A stretch of 64,000 nt of DNA from Brachypterus glaber (lineage: Eukaryota; Arthropoda; Insecta; Coleoptera; Kateretidae). Shown piece by piece: positions 43,794 to 54,274 of this stretch (positions within the stretch are counted from its first letter, which is position 1; every line of letters starts with the position of its first letter). The position numbers and the translations under genes were made by a program. Location: contig OY294046.1 in NCBI GenBank assembly GCA_958510825.1, positions 47,349,794-47,413,793 on the forward strand, given 5' to 3'. A model generated the notes under the pieces. The model was not told where the DNA came from. It made no database searches and saw nothing but the letters and a program-made list of their open reading frames with translations.

Positions 43794-45248
43794 TACACGG
43801 TTCACCTGGGCGATTTTAAATAAAAATTTCGTGGACCCCTACATTTTTTGGACTAAAACATAACTGATGACATAAGAAATCAATTCCCATTTGAAAGAAA
43901 ATCGTAAAAGTTACACCTTTTTAGAAAGATAAAAAAACGTTATTTTGAGTAATAGGGTGTGTCAAAAAATTCCGATTTGAGAAATCGAAAACGCTCTCTG
44001 GCTCAAAAGTTGATCCTTAGTAAAAAACTGTGGCCACTCAAAAATGAGCTAAATCGATTAATGTTTAGAGGTAGCTCAAAGAACTCAAACTTTGAAAAAT
44101 ATCGGTATCTGTTTTTCGGATAAAAAGTGATTGTATATAAAATTAAGGAAATTTTGGAGGGTTTCTTTGGTAATATTTAGAAACAATACTAATTGTGAGA
44201 AAACTAAAAAAAATATATTTCTCCTCCCCTTAAGTTAGAACATAAAAAAAACGCCAATTATTTAAAGATTTCGCGAAAATTTATTAAAAATGGGCATATT
44301 TAAGGACATAACTTCCTTAGGAATGATTTCTTGACCAAGTTGCATATAAACTTTTTCTATGTTTTTAATGTTAAATAACCACTCATTACTAAAATATTTG
44401 TTTTTTGCTTTATATTTTTTAATTTTTGGTTCTTCATTCGTAAAAATTTACTTTTAAATGCATTTATCTTTAAAACGGTTAAACCTGCGATGTTAAAGCA
44501 CAGAAACTTTTTTGTGTATTTTTACATAAAAAAGTATTCCAACCAAAAAATCAAAAAAAAAGTACACCGAAAAAAGTTTTAGGCAAAAAGCAGAAAATCC
44601 ACCCGGTTTCTAATGGAAATTAATTTTTTTTACTCAACTTGAGGAAAAAAATTATGTTTTCTGTATAGTCATGTAGGTTAACATGTATATATGCTTATAT
44701 ACTAATACATAATTTTTGCAGATTTTTTATTTAAAACTATTTTTTATGCACTTTTAAAAACTAGCAAAAATAAAATTTTCGCGAAATCTTCAAATAATTG
44801 GCGATTTTTTCATGTTCTAACTTAAGGGGAGGGGGGATATAATTGTTTTAGTTCTTACATTTAGTATTGTTTCTAAATATTACCAAAGAAACCCTCCAAA
44901 ATTTCCTAAATTTTTATCGGTATCAGGTTTTATCCGAAAGACAGGTACCGATTTTTTTTACGTTTGAGCGCTTTGAGCTACCTCTAAACATTTATCGATT
45001 TGGCTCATTTTTGAGTGGCCAATGTTTTAAACTTTTAAGCCAGAGAGCGTTTTTGATTTTGAAAATCGCGATTTTTTGACACACCTTATTACTCAAAAAA
45101 ACGTTTTTTTTATCTGACTAAAAAAGTGTATCTTTTACGATTTTCTTTCAAATGGGAATTGATTTCTTATCTCATCAGTTATGTTTTAGTCCAAAAAATG
45201 TAGGGGTCGACGAAATTTTTATTTAAAATCGCCCAGGTGAACCGTGTA
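43794..45248. mobile_element. TA-flanked 1.45-kb element with ~480-bp inverted arms
   Basis: The element proper 43796-45246 begins CACGGTTCACCTGGGCGATT and ends with the reverse complement. TA lies on each side. The arms (43796-44281 and 44773-45246) stay aligned throughout, through TTTGAAAGAAAATCGTAAAA, TTGTGACACACC-type and GGAGGGTTTCTTTGGTAATA blocks, with scattered substitutions. The ~490-base spacer has no coding frame. It is the largest inverted-repeat element of the window. A transcript across it would fold into a very long double-stranded RNA. Confidence 0.9.
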
Positions 45249-45289
45249 TATGTATGTATAGCGATTTATAGTGGAAGCTGCAAGTCTTG

Positions 45290-45436
45290 CGAATCAACTT
45301 TATACTACGATATTTTAAGAACGCTTTGATATAAAGACTTGAAACTTGAAAAAGGATTTTCTACGTGCTAAAAAGACTTTTTTGCATATTTCAAGTCTCT
45401 GTATCAAATCGTTCTTATAATATTTTGTATAGTGGT
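45290..45436. repeat. Inverted repeat, ~60-bp imperfect arms
   Basis: GCGAATCAACTTTATACTAC .. GATATAAAGACTTGAAACTT pairs with TATTTCAAGTCTCTGTATCA .. GTATAGTGGTTTCGC. Mismatches and small bulges are present. Confidence 0.7.
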
Positions 45437-45844
45437 TTCGCAAAGGATTTGTTAATAACCTGACTGTAAAAATATTACCGGCCGTCTAAAAAGGTTATCC
45501 ATCTCAGTTTGTCTATATTTTCTGTGTGTATAACTCGAACATTATTTGTAAGCAAAATCACAAAGCCCATATATAAAATAGCACACATCTACCCACTTAT
45601 AAATCTCGTATATTCGCCGTATAAATCAAAATGTTTAAATTTTTATTTTTCCTCGCGTTACTATTTTGAAGCTTCGTGTTCCAGAGCCCACTACTCTTTG
45701 ATAAATGGCCGAAACAACATAGCAACGACTGTCATCCAAATCGCATTTATAACTATAGATCAAGTCCGTCTGTGTATTAATATTTGAAAATACCAAATAG
45801 GAAAAACAAGTTGCGGAGACGAAATATTCACCAAGTTTTTATAA

Positions 45845-46500
45845 CAAAAAACAAGCCGTGAAGATATATAATGCTACGCATTCCATTATATATTATTCAC
45901 AGTAAATGAATTTTCCCAAATAAAAAAAAAATAAAAAAAAATATTTTTTTTTTAACATAATCTATCTTTTTTTGAAAAACAAAAAGGAAATTAGAAAAAA
46001 AATTTTTTTGCTAAAAAATTTTCAAAGAAAAATTTTCATTATTTTTTTAATTTTTCTTTTTGCGAAAAACAAAAAAGTTTGAAAAAGTTTTACTCCCCAT
46101 AACTTTTTTGTTTTTGGGGGGATTACTATCAAAATTGGTAAAATTGATTCTTATAATAAAAGTAATTTTTCCTGAAAAAGTTACGTTATAACCGGAATTT
46201 TCTTTCAGCTTTTTTCGATTTTTCAAAAAGTTTACCCCCATAACTTTTTTGTGTGGGGGAGGGGGGGATTACTTTCAAAAACAATAGGGATCTTCCTCTC
46301 ATAGAACTTGATTTTTCCGGAAAATTTCGAGTCAATCGAATTATTCGTTCTTGAGTTATCGTGTCCACAAAAAACGACATCGGGCGGACGGACATACTGA
46401 CGGACATTAAAAAAAAATGCTTATTTTTTTATGAAACAAATTTATATCCAAAAATTTTTGTCTACGATGATTTTTGAAAACTTTTGAAAATTCGAAACTA
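45845..46500 (+). repeat. Dispersed repeat P, copy 3, with an internal duplication
   Basis: AAGCCGTGAAGATATATAATG, then ACGCATTCCATTATATATTA, A/T homopolymer runs, GTTCTTGAGTTATCGTGTCC and GGGCGGACGGACATACTGAC. This is the same order as 1753-2340. The block CCCATAACTTTTTTGT with its G-run GGGGGGATTACT occurs twice, about 150 bases apart (46096, 46237), where copy 1 has it once. Confidence 0.75.
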
Positions 46501-47293
46501 CCGTATATAATATTATTATTCTGTTGTTCTTTTGTTTTTTTTTGCCTTCCTTAGGCACATTACGCCACTCTTTTGTCCATATTTAATAAGAATTTTTTTG
46601 CAAAAGTGTCGTAGTTTTTGAAATATGAAGGGGAAAAAATCAATATATTCCAAAACAAACAAAAATATATTGTTTCTATTCCAAGAAAGTCCTCTCGCTC
46701 ATACAAGATAGATATTTTCTTTTATTTCATTGTAATAATACAATATTAATTAATAAATGTATTTATGGCAGCCAGTTATTATCTGCATAACTCTCGATTA
46801 ATTAAGAAAAACAATAAATCTATATAGCGAGCATATGTTTGTGTAATTAGTTGATAATAACCATGCCATATTATGGTATCGCCAAAGGCCAAATCGTTTT
46901 ACATAAGCAACTGGCCCTTTTTTAGCTTCAGTTATTGACCCTGCCATTTATGGAAGTGACAAGCTGCCCCGTGAGTTGCTTTATGATTTGAAGGGTACAT
47001 CGTAAAAAGGGTCAATATACAATATGTATGTATAAAGCATTAACAGGCCTTTCAGGCCTGTAGCTTGCTAATTTTCTTTCATTCATTCATTACTACTATT
47101 CGCCTTCGATTTCCAGTTAATGATTTCTTTGTCCTCTTCATCTTCTAATATAGCTTCATTTTTTTCCTAAATCTGCCTCGCTTCCTCTCTCCTTCCATTA
47201 CTTTTCATTCCAACCAAACCAAGGAACCAACCCTGGTATCTAAATTGATATCACCACGCTGTACGGCGGAGCCAACCTTCCTGTGCATACTAG
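46501..47293. other. Stretch without a supportable gene
   Basis: Slightly less AT-rich around 46870-47060 (GGCCTTTCAGGCC is a perfect palindrome at 47046), without a frame or recognisable element. Confidence 0.35.
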
Positions 47294-47725
47294 CGGGAAA
47301 AATATGTTAAATATCTTGGCATTACCCTATCGAAAAACCTTACGTGGAATCAGAACGCCAAAAACACCTCCCCACAGCATCCAGACGTTTTTCTAAATTA
47401 TACCCCCCAGGGGGCGCTACTAGGCTACTAGTCATTAGCTGTAACAAGTCTTTCATTTAAGACAATAAAGAATACCCAAACACCCTTCTTGATTATTGTC
47501 ATGCAATTCAAACCCAACTACAAAAAGAACAAAAAAATCTTCTCAGCCAATAACGGTATCTACTTTTTCATGAGTCGATGTTATTCTAGCATAAAAAATA
47601 ATATCCCTTTGTGAGCTATCTCCCCCCCCTCCCCTAACCGCCACTTAAAAAGTTAATTCTTATCTGAATGAGCCAAAGCCTGTTCTTTTAAAGAAACAAA
47701 CCAAACTACTAAAACGACGACGTTT
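47294..47725 (+). pseudogene. Decayed third copy of the Jockey-type retrotransposon (3' end)
   Basis: GGAAAAATATGTTAAATATC and TTGGCATTACCCTATC correspond to the YLGITLSKNLTW region of ORF2, followed by TACGTGGAATCAGAACG. After about 120 bases a deletion joins to the C-terminal part (AAGTCTTTCATTTAAGACAA, then CCAAACACCCTTCTTGATTA), ending at a TAA at 47551. The 3' UTR is recognisable by GAATGAGCCAAAGCCTGTTC and a terminal ACGACGACG in place of GATGATGATG. The coding part is out of frame and internally deleted, so it is a dead copy, older than the other two. Confidence 0.8.
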
Positions 47726-48373
47726 TTCTTAAGGTATCCACTTAAAAGTGTTAAAAAAAAACAGATCGCATTATATTTTTATTCGTCTAATGAAGCGCAT
47801 TATGTGCTGCATATAATTCAAATTCGAAACTATAACTTGGGCATTAACTACGTAACTATGCCTTTGATCTAAATCAGTATTTTGTTATTTAAGTAAAAAT
47901 AAATTTTGTCTTCTTATCTTGAGCTCTTCATTCTTGTCTGTACGCCCATCTCTGGTAGAGGTGCGCCCCGACTTAATGTATTGTCGTTTTCTCTATGTGT
48001 GTGTGTGTATAATTTGAAACGCTTTTATTGTTTGTAATTAATTTATATGTCTCATATGTAAATGGCCAGTACTTTGCCTGTCGCATTGTGCTCTTCATAG
48101 TTAAGTCCTCCTAACTGTCAATTTCTAAACTCCAACGAATTTCAAAGAATGCCTATATAAATATAAAAAAATATTTATTAAGTCTTAAGAAATAAGTTTA
48201 ATCACCCCCTAAAGTGTGCTATTTGATTTACGCGTTGTGACTTCGGAGTATTCTTTTGTTGAATAAAGTTTAGAAGGTTATACTGATTTTGTACTTACCT
48301 ATTTTATAGTTATTTTGTATCTGCTATTATATATTGGTAGCTAAGAAACAAATGAAATACATAAGCAAAAATT
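47726..48373. other. Stretch without a gene; contains repeat V copy 2
   Basis: A short (GT)n run is at 47997-48009. 48161-48261 matches repeat V at 34184-34276 (AAGTCTTAAGAAATAAG, then GCTATTTGATTTACGCG). Nothing else is recognised. Confidence 0.5.
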
Positions 48374-48832
48374 ACACAGCCATACAAAAAGAAAAAAAGG
48401 TCCGGAGTTTTTTAGGGTACCAAGGTATTTTCATGTATTTTAAGGCGCTGAATCCGATTTTGAGGTCCAAAATAATAGGATAAGATGCTATTTTGTCTTC
48501 AAATCGGATTCAGCGCCTCAAAATACATAGGAATGCAATGAATTATCTCCGAAAAACTTCTTGACCTTTTTTTGTTTTGTTTTGCCAAGGATTTTTTCGG
48601 AGACCATTGTATTCCTATGTCAAAACAGCACCTCATCCGATTAGTTTTAGAAATAACCTTAAAAAACAGTATTTTTAAATATAGGAAAGGAACATTTTTC
48701 GAGGTTATCTCCAAAATAAATCGTATAAAGTGCTATTTTGACTTAAAATTCGGATTCAGCGCCTCAAAATACTATAATTACAATGATCTCCTAAAAAATT
48801 CCGGACCTTTTTTTCTTTTTGTATGGCTGTGT
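48374..48832. mobile_element. TIR element with repeated GGCGCTGAATCCGA blocks
   Basis: The ends ACACAGCCATACAAAAAGAA and its reverse complement at 48813-48832 are inverted, and pairing continues through AAGGTCCGGAGTTTTTTAGG. The block GGCGCTGAATCCGATTT occurs forward at 48453 and reversed at 48503 and about 48752, so the inside is itself partly palindromic (48446-48530). The frames at 48499 and 48572 are by-products. Flanking duplication is unclear. Confidence 0.8.
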
Positions 48833-49010
48833 TATGAAGATAACGGGATATATTCTGTGGTTTTTAATTTCTGGTTATTATAAGGACTAAAAACTGAAAT
48901 CTTTTACGTGGATCTTAGATCGTCGGTCGTATATTTAAAGACAAAGCTACCCTCAATTAAGGGATTTCTTCTGAAGAAATGTTTTTTGACCTGAAACTTA
49001 ATCTGCCGTG

Positions 49011-49071
49011 CTAAGCTGAAAGGCCCTATCTACCTAGGTTTAACATACACAGATAGGACCTTTCAGCTTAG
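49011..49071. repeat. Hairpin, 21-bp arms
   Basis: CTAAGCTGAAAGGCCCTATCT pairs with AGATAGGACCTTTCAGCTTAG, with one mismatch and a ~19-base loop. Confidence 0.85.
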
Positions 49072-49438
49072 GAAAATTCTGTACATTTCGAGTACGATTT
49101 AGTCACTACCAAATTGTAACATTATAACATAACAATTTACCAAATTTTATATTTTATTAATCCCAAAACTATTTATTCTTAAAAAAATGTGCTGTTAAAA
49201 GGTTTTACCTTGGTATGGCAGAAATTTATGCCACAATATGACGAAGCTAATTTACGTAATTTTATTATACAGGAAAATAAACGTATATGTGCATGGTTTT
49301 ATTTTGTTTTGTTTTTATAACATAATTTAAATAAAAATGTTCGCTTTTATAGAAGGTACACCTTTTATGTTTTATTATTTTAATCAGCACAAAGGTAATT
49401 TGGTTCAATCAAGTGGAAACATTTTTTTATCATGGCTA

Positions 49439-49830
49439 TACAGTGTTATTCAGAAATAAGTTCGAGAATTTTAAGGGGTTGAAGTTTCTATAAAAGTTGG
49501 TCCAGAAATAAGCTCTTTTACATTAAACGTACTTTTTTGATGTATTTTAAACTAAAGAATAATATTTTATTGAAAACATGTCAAAAAATCTGCAGATAAA
49601 GTTTGGGGAAAAAGTGACTTCGCCACCCATTTATAGCCTTTATTAATGTTAAAATGTGCAAAAATTTGTTAATGTGCTTCATAGGGTTTCACAGTTATTA
49701 AATAAAAAACTTCTTTTTAGATGTAACCTTGGGAGCTGCCTTAGAGCTCGTTTACGGACCAACCTTTATATAATTATAGGAACTTAATTACACCTTAAAA
49801 TTCTAGAACTTATTTCTGAATAATCCTGTA
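49439..49830. mobile_element. TA-flanked TIR element, CAGGG family, short copy
   Basis: 49441-49828 starts CAGTGTTATTCAGAAATAAG and ends CTTATTTCTGAATAATCCTG, with TA on both sides. Internal blocks TTGGTCCAGAAATAAGCTC and TTTACGGACCAACCTTTAT match the arms of 50608-51300. The ends are ~23 bases and well conserved. No frame. Confidence 0.82.
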
Positions 49831-50605
49831 TAGTATAATTTAGTACATAATATAGACTATACTGTCCTACTAAAAAGTCCAAACTCCATTTGTCGCCTAG
49901 CGACGTTTTCACGTCAAAATTGTTTAGTAATGATTGCTAAACATTATAGCAAACATTGCTAAGTAATATAATTTAATGTTTTTGCTTAATAAGCAAAATA
50001 ATATAATATATTGATATGAATTATTCGGAAAAAACAGAAAATATTATACTACAGTATTTTACAGTATTATGATCCATTATGAGACAGTCATTAAACTTTT
50101 GACAAAAAATACTTCCATTATTATGGATAAATACATCTTATTCAGATTGCAGGATTTGGCATTCGAAAAGAAAAATAACAATTTTATTTTCTTTTTACGA
50201 TCACCATTAAAATATAGTTTGCGGTGAAATTTTTTTACGACAAAAGAAAAACTTTTACGACCTCTTTTCTGTGATTTTTTATCTTTCTTGTCAAATGACG
50301 AAACAAAGATATCGCTAATACCAGAATAATAGCATATTTTTATTTTCATATCTTTAGGATTTAGAAAATAGAGCCAAATTCAGAGATATTCGGACTGTTA
50401 ATACCTAAATATATTCTGATTTTGTATATTATGATATTATCTTCTACTTTACCATGGTAACATGCTATTATGGATCATCCACAACGCGAAAATTACCATG
50501 GTTATAGGGGTGAAATAAAAAATACGACTGTATTTAGGTACTTTTTGTGTGGGTTTTATTTTATTCCTTTATTTATTTAAATGTGGTGCTATAGAAATTT
50601 ATACA

Positions 50606-51302
50606 TACAGGGTTATTCAGAAAGAAGTTCGAGAAATTTAAGAGTTGATTCTACGTTAAAAAATAAGAAAAAAAATTCCTATAAAGGTTGATCTGGAAAT
50701 GAGTCCTAAGGGAGCTACGGCTCTTTCAAATTGTAATAAAAATAAGGTTTTTAATTAACAACTCTTGTACCCTTTAAGCTAGAGCGACGAGCTTTTGCAT
50801 GTATACTAGTATTAAGGGCTCAAATAAGGGCAATAAGTTTATGTTAATTTATTTTTTTGAATTTATCGAGGTGTGCCTAGACGGAAAAATGTGAGGCTTA
50901 ACACATTATTGCCCCAAACTTTTTTATGTGTATTTTTATTTTGTTATTTTTTGTAATAAATATAGATTTCACTGTAGAAGCAACTGTTAAAAAAATGCAA
51001 TTAAGAGGAAGTAACATTTTGTGCCACTAAAAATGTTACTTTCTAAAAGGCTATAACTCCTTTAATATTATATAAATTTAGGTGTTTTGGTGAAGGATAC
51101 TTTTTTGCTTAATTTTAAGTGAAGAATTGCCCTGCAGCATTAAAATTTTGTTGGTGCTTTTTTTGTTCCCCATTCAATATGTCCTTCTTCGAAGGGCCGC
51201 ATCTCCCCTAGGGCTAATTTCCGGACCAACCTTTATAGGAACTTTTTTTCATATTTTTTAACGTAGAATCTTAAATTTCTCGAACTTCAGAATAAGCCTG
51301 TA
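50606..51302. mobile_element. TA-flanked TIR element, CAGGG family, copy 2
   Basis: 50608-51300 starts CAGGGTTATTCAGAAAGAAG and ends CTTCAGAATAAGCCTG, with TA each side. The arms include AAGGTTGATCTGGAAATGAG and the complementary CTAATTTCCGGACCAACCTT. The central part matches 301-967 in inverted orientation (GCTAGAGCGACGAGCTTTTG, CCCCAAACTTTTTTATGTGT). Confidence 0.85.
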
Positions 51303-51325
51303 TATTAGTATTATTTTAACTTATG

Positions 51326-51365
51326 GGAACGTTCAAGTATTACGTAACGCAAATTTTCATAATTT
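51326..51365 (+). repeat. Solo end of the AGGGAACGTT element
   Basis: GGGAACGTTCAAGTATTACG followed by TAACGCAAATTTTCATAATT matches the left end of 11688-11832. No matching right end lies nearby. Confidence 0.6.
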
Positions 51366-51870
51366 TGGACCTTTTAACTAAAGTTTTCGAATAAATTTAT
51401 TTGGCCATTTACAAATGGCCAAATTCCCTGACTTCCAGATTTCAGTTTCAATTTCCCTGTCTTTTTCCCGACTTTCCTATTTTCCCTGACTGGTGGAAAT
51501 TTTGGAGAATAGATAAATATGGCATAGAACAACCGGTATATGCAGATAAGCCGAAAATGACAAAAATGTTAGTTAGGACGTTTTAACTATGGAGGGCAGT
51601 ATACATTTATAAAGGTTCGAAACCGCGTTCAGTTTTTTAAAATAAATTGGGGTATTGGACCGTTATTCTATTGTTTGATTTGATTGGATTGGATCCATCC
51701 GTTCATTACTATTTTGTGATGACGTCAGTCCAAATAGCTGTAAAGACTCTATTTAAAAATTGTGTAATTTTTACGCATACTAGTCTAGAAAATGCAAACA
51801 TGCTTATGGTCTGAAGTAATATCGTCAGTTATTTTTTATTTTTTTTTTGAGAAAATCTGTTTTTGTCACA
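51366..51870. other. Stretch without a gene
   Basis: Includes a repeated phrase of ATTTCCCTG/TTCCCTGAC (51410-51490) and the match to 13171 at 51710 (TTTTGTGATGACGTCAGTCC). No supportable frame. Confidence 0.4.
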
Positions 51871-52082
51871 CACACAAAAAACGCATTCTTCGAACCATGG
51901 ACATGAGTCTTTCGACATGTTCAAACCCATATTCTTTTGTTTTAAGGCTAGCGTTTATTTAAACCAAAGTCAGTGATCTTAAATGAAGACTTTAGTTCAA
52001 AGAAATGCTAGACTTGAAACAAGAGAATATGACTAAACATATTGAAAGACAATTGGTTCAAAAAATCGATTTTTTTTTCGTA
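51871..52082. repeat. Foldback family W, most diverged copy
   Basis: GAACCATGGACATGAGTCTT, TTCAAACCCATATTCTTTTG and AAGGCTAGCGTTTATTTAAA on the left pair imperfectly with CTAGACTTGAAACAAGAG, AATATGACTAAACATATTGA and CAATTGGTTCAAAAAAT on the right. It shares arm sequence and the AACCAAAGTCAGTGATC spacer with 60893-61132. Confidence 0.7.
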
Positions 52083-52472
52083 TGCAGTTCTTTTTTTCTA
52101 TTATTGTGAATTAATTACTGTGGGACGCGTGTGGTATGCTAAATCAAGCTTGAATATTACACTAAAATGCACAATATTATTAAGATTATATGCAGAGATT
52201 AATCAAGATATTAATTATATTGATGGCTGGATGGATTATCACACTCGTCGCAGCACTACAGCTAGAAAAACATTCTAAGATGGTTGTCGAATTTCCAGAT
52301 TCTTTAAAAATGTTTAAACTAAAAAAAAAAATCATAATAAAAATTAATAAATTAAATATTGCATCAATCTATTTTTTAATTATCGTCCAGATTGATATTG
52401 GTATACTGCACAGTTTCGGGCTGCTGGCCCCTTGTCAGTATCAAGAGTCAAATCTGTACGCTGATTAAGAAG

Positions 52473-52805
52473 AGTTATTTATGATACTAGTGAGTAAAGT
52501 AAGATATTGCCCATGAGAAAATTAACGAGGCGTTAGCCAAGCAGGTTAATTTTCGAGAGGGCAATATCGTTTTACTCATGAGTGCCATACAAGGTTTTAT
52601 CCAATAAATAGCTTAGGAATTCATATTTTTATTAAAAATTTTAATGACATTTACAAGAAAATAATTTGACAAGTGACAGTTGAGTGGGTAAAATAAATAA
52701 TTATCCACTCAATAAAGTAAAAGCCACGCGGGGGTTATTATTGAGTTTATCTATTTAAAATAAAGCTGGTAATTGTCTTATTATCTGTATGTTTGGATAA
52801 AATAT
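52473..52805 (+). repeat. Dispersed repeat T, copy 2 (longer form)
   Basis: It matches 22642-22880 and additionally holds a ~105-base internal part that completes a hairpin. ACTAGTGAGTAAAGTAAGAT .. GAGAAAATTAAC pairs with GTTAATTTTCGAGAGGGCAA .. TTTTACTCATGAGT (52485-52587). The rest (AAAGCCACGCGGGGGTTATT) is nearly identical to copy 1. Confidence 0.8.
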
Positions 52806-53017
52806 TTTTTGACATCATTCACTTAAGAAGTAAGTTCATTACTTGATGCATATGCGTACGCCACCTATTTCTAAAGGTAGATAACTAATCATACTTCTCT
52901 TAATATGGAGGCTTTAGATGGTAGCAAGTTTTAGACTTGTATGTCTCAAGCACGTTTTTAATCAAAATTATAAAAATATTAATAATAATATTTCCTACAG
53001 GGTGCTTCTTGAAATTT

Positions 53018-53285
53018 ATTTAGGGTTATTTGTGATAAACACTCGGAAATAAAGAAAATAAAAACTTTATTGCATTACATAATCATGCCAACGTTTCACC
53101 TAATATTTAGGCTTCTTTAGGGCTAAATTATTAAATATGCATTAAAACAAACAAATTAAACAAAAGCATTACATCAAAAGAAGCCTTAATATTAGGTGAA
53201 ACGTTGGCATGATTATGTAATGCAATAAAGTTTTTATTTGCTTCATTTCCGAGTGTTTATCGCAAATAACCCTAAAAAAATATTA
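53018..53285. repeat. Foldback, ~105-bp arms
   Basis: ATTTAGGGTTATTTGTGATA .. TTTCACCTAATATTTAGG pairs with TTAATATTAGGTGAAACG .. TATCGCAAATAACCCTAAA. The two arms differ at only a few positions. AATGCAATAAAGTTTTTATT and GAAACGTTGGCATG lie in each arm. The loop is ~60 bases. Confidence 0.9.
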
Positions 53286-53867
53286 ATTAAATATTCCATC
53301 AATGTATTTTTTCAATCATCGTACAGATGGATATTGGTAGACTACATGGTTATGGAAAATTTCCGCGACAATTGCCCTAGATGGAATATTTATTCTATGG
53401 CCTGCGAAGACTAAACAATAAAATTTAATGCACTGAATATCTCTACGGATTATTATTAAATCATAATGAGAACAATCACAAATTGTTTCCTGGTTTTGTC
53501 GATCGTTTTATTTTAAGTCGGAACTACTCAGACACCAATCTGATCGTTGACTACGCCCAGTACTTAACCAACCAGTCATTCGCCAATCAGCGTATGCTTA
53601 AGTTTCTGAAAAAGAAAGAAACAAATCAGTTGATTAATTGATATTAATATATTGTAATTAAAGTACGTAGGTACGACTTTGATAGTAAACTCACTACTTA
53701 TAATTACTTTAGAATTACTATCTCAATCATATATGCATATTTCATTTTTAATGTAAATTTCTATATTACATATTTTAATGCCAAATAACTGAACGAAACT
53801 TAGTCTAGAAAAAAAAAGTTGACATTTAAAAGAAGTATTTTCAAAATTGGAATTAATTTGTCTCAAA

Positions 53868-53936
53868 GAAGAAGAACTAGAAGAGAACGAAGAAGAAAAG
53901 GAAAAAGAAAAGGAAGAATAAGAAAAACAAGAAGAA
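53868..53936 (+). repeat. Purine-rich (GAA/AGA) tract
   Basis: Nearly pure A/G for about 70 bases in mixed GAA, AGA and GGAAA units. It makes a spurious Arg/Lys-rich frame on the plus strand and a Ser-rich one on the minus strand. Confidence 0.85.
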
Positions 53937-54149
53937 CGTTTCGAAATATTTCTTTTCAAATAAGTATTGCCAGCCCAAAAAAAGCGATAATTGCTTCAAT
54001 TGTTTCACCACCAATTTAACTGAGCGTATCAGAATTCACATATTGTAGTGTTACATTCTCAACCTCTTATCTCCAAAACATTATTTTTCGGTTCCTTGCA
54101 CTAGAGACTTTCGATATTCTGACAGTTCCGTCACCACAAAGAGACTGCA

Positions 54150-54274
54150 GCTCTATTCTTGCCCATTCGCAAAAATAATTCGCATACGCTGTTGCTAAGG
54201 AAGCTAATATGTGATTAGTTGTACCATAGCAACTGCGTATGCGAAATATTTTCGCGAATGGTCAAGAATAGAGC
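54150..54274. repeat. Foldback, ~50-bp arms
   Basis: GCTCTATTCTTGCCCATTCG .. CGCATACGCTGTTGCTA pairs with TAGCAACTGCGTATGCG .. CGAATGGTCAAGAATAGAGC, with few mismatches and a ~30-base loop. Confidence 0.85.

Noticed and set aside
48499..48883. 71- and 103-codon frames
   Set aside because: They read the arms of the TIR element at 48374-48832; similarity between them is due to its palindromic repeats.
53819..54019. Arg/Lys-rich 66-codon frame that looks nuclear or basic
   Set aside because: It reads a purine tract; no other feature supports a gene.
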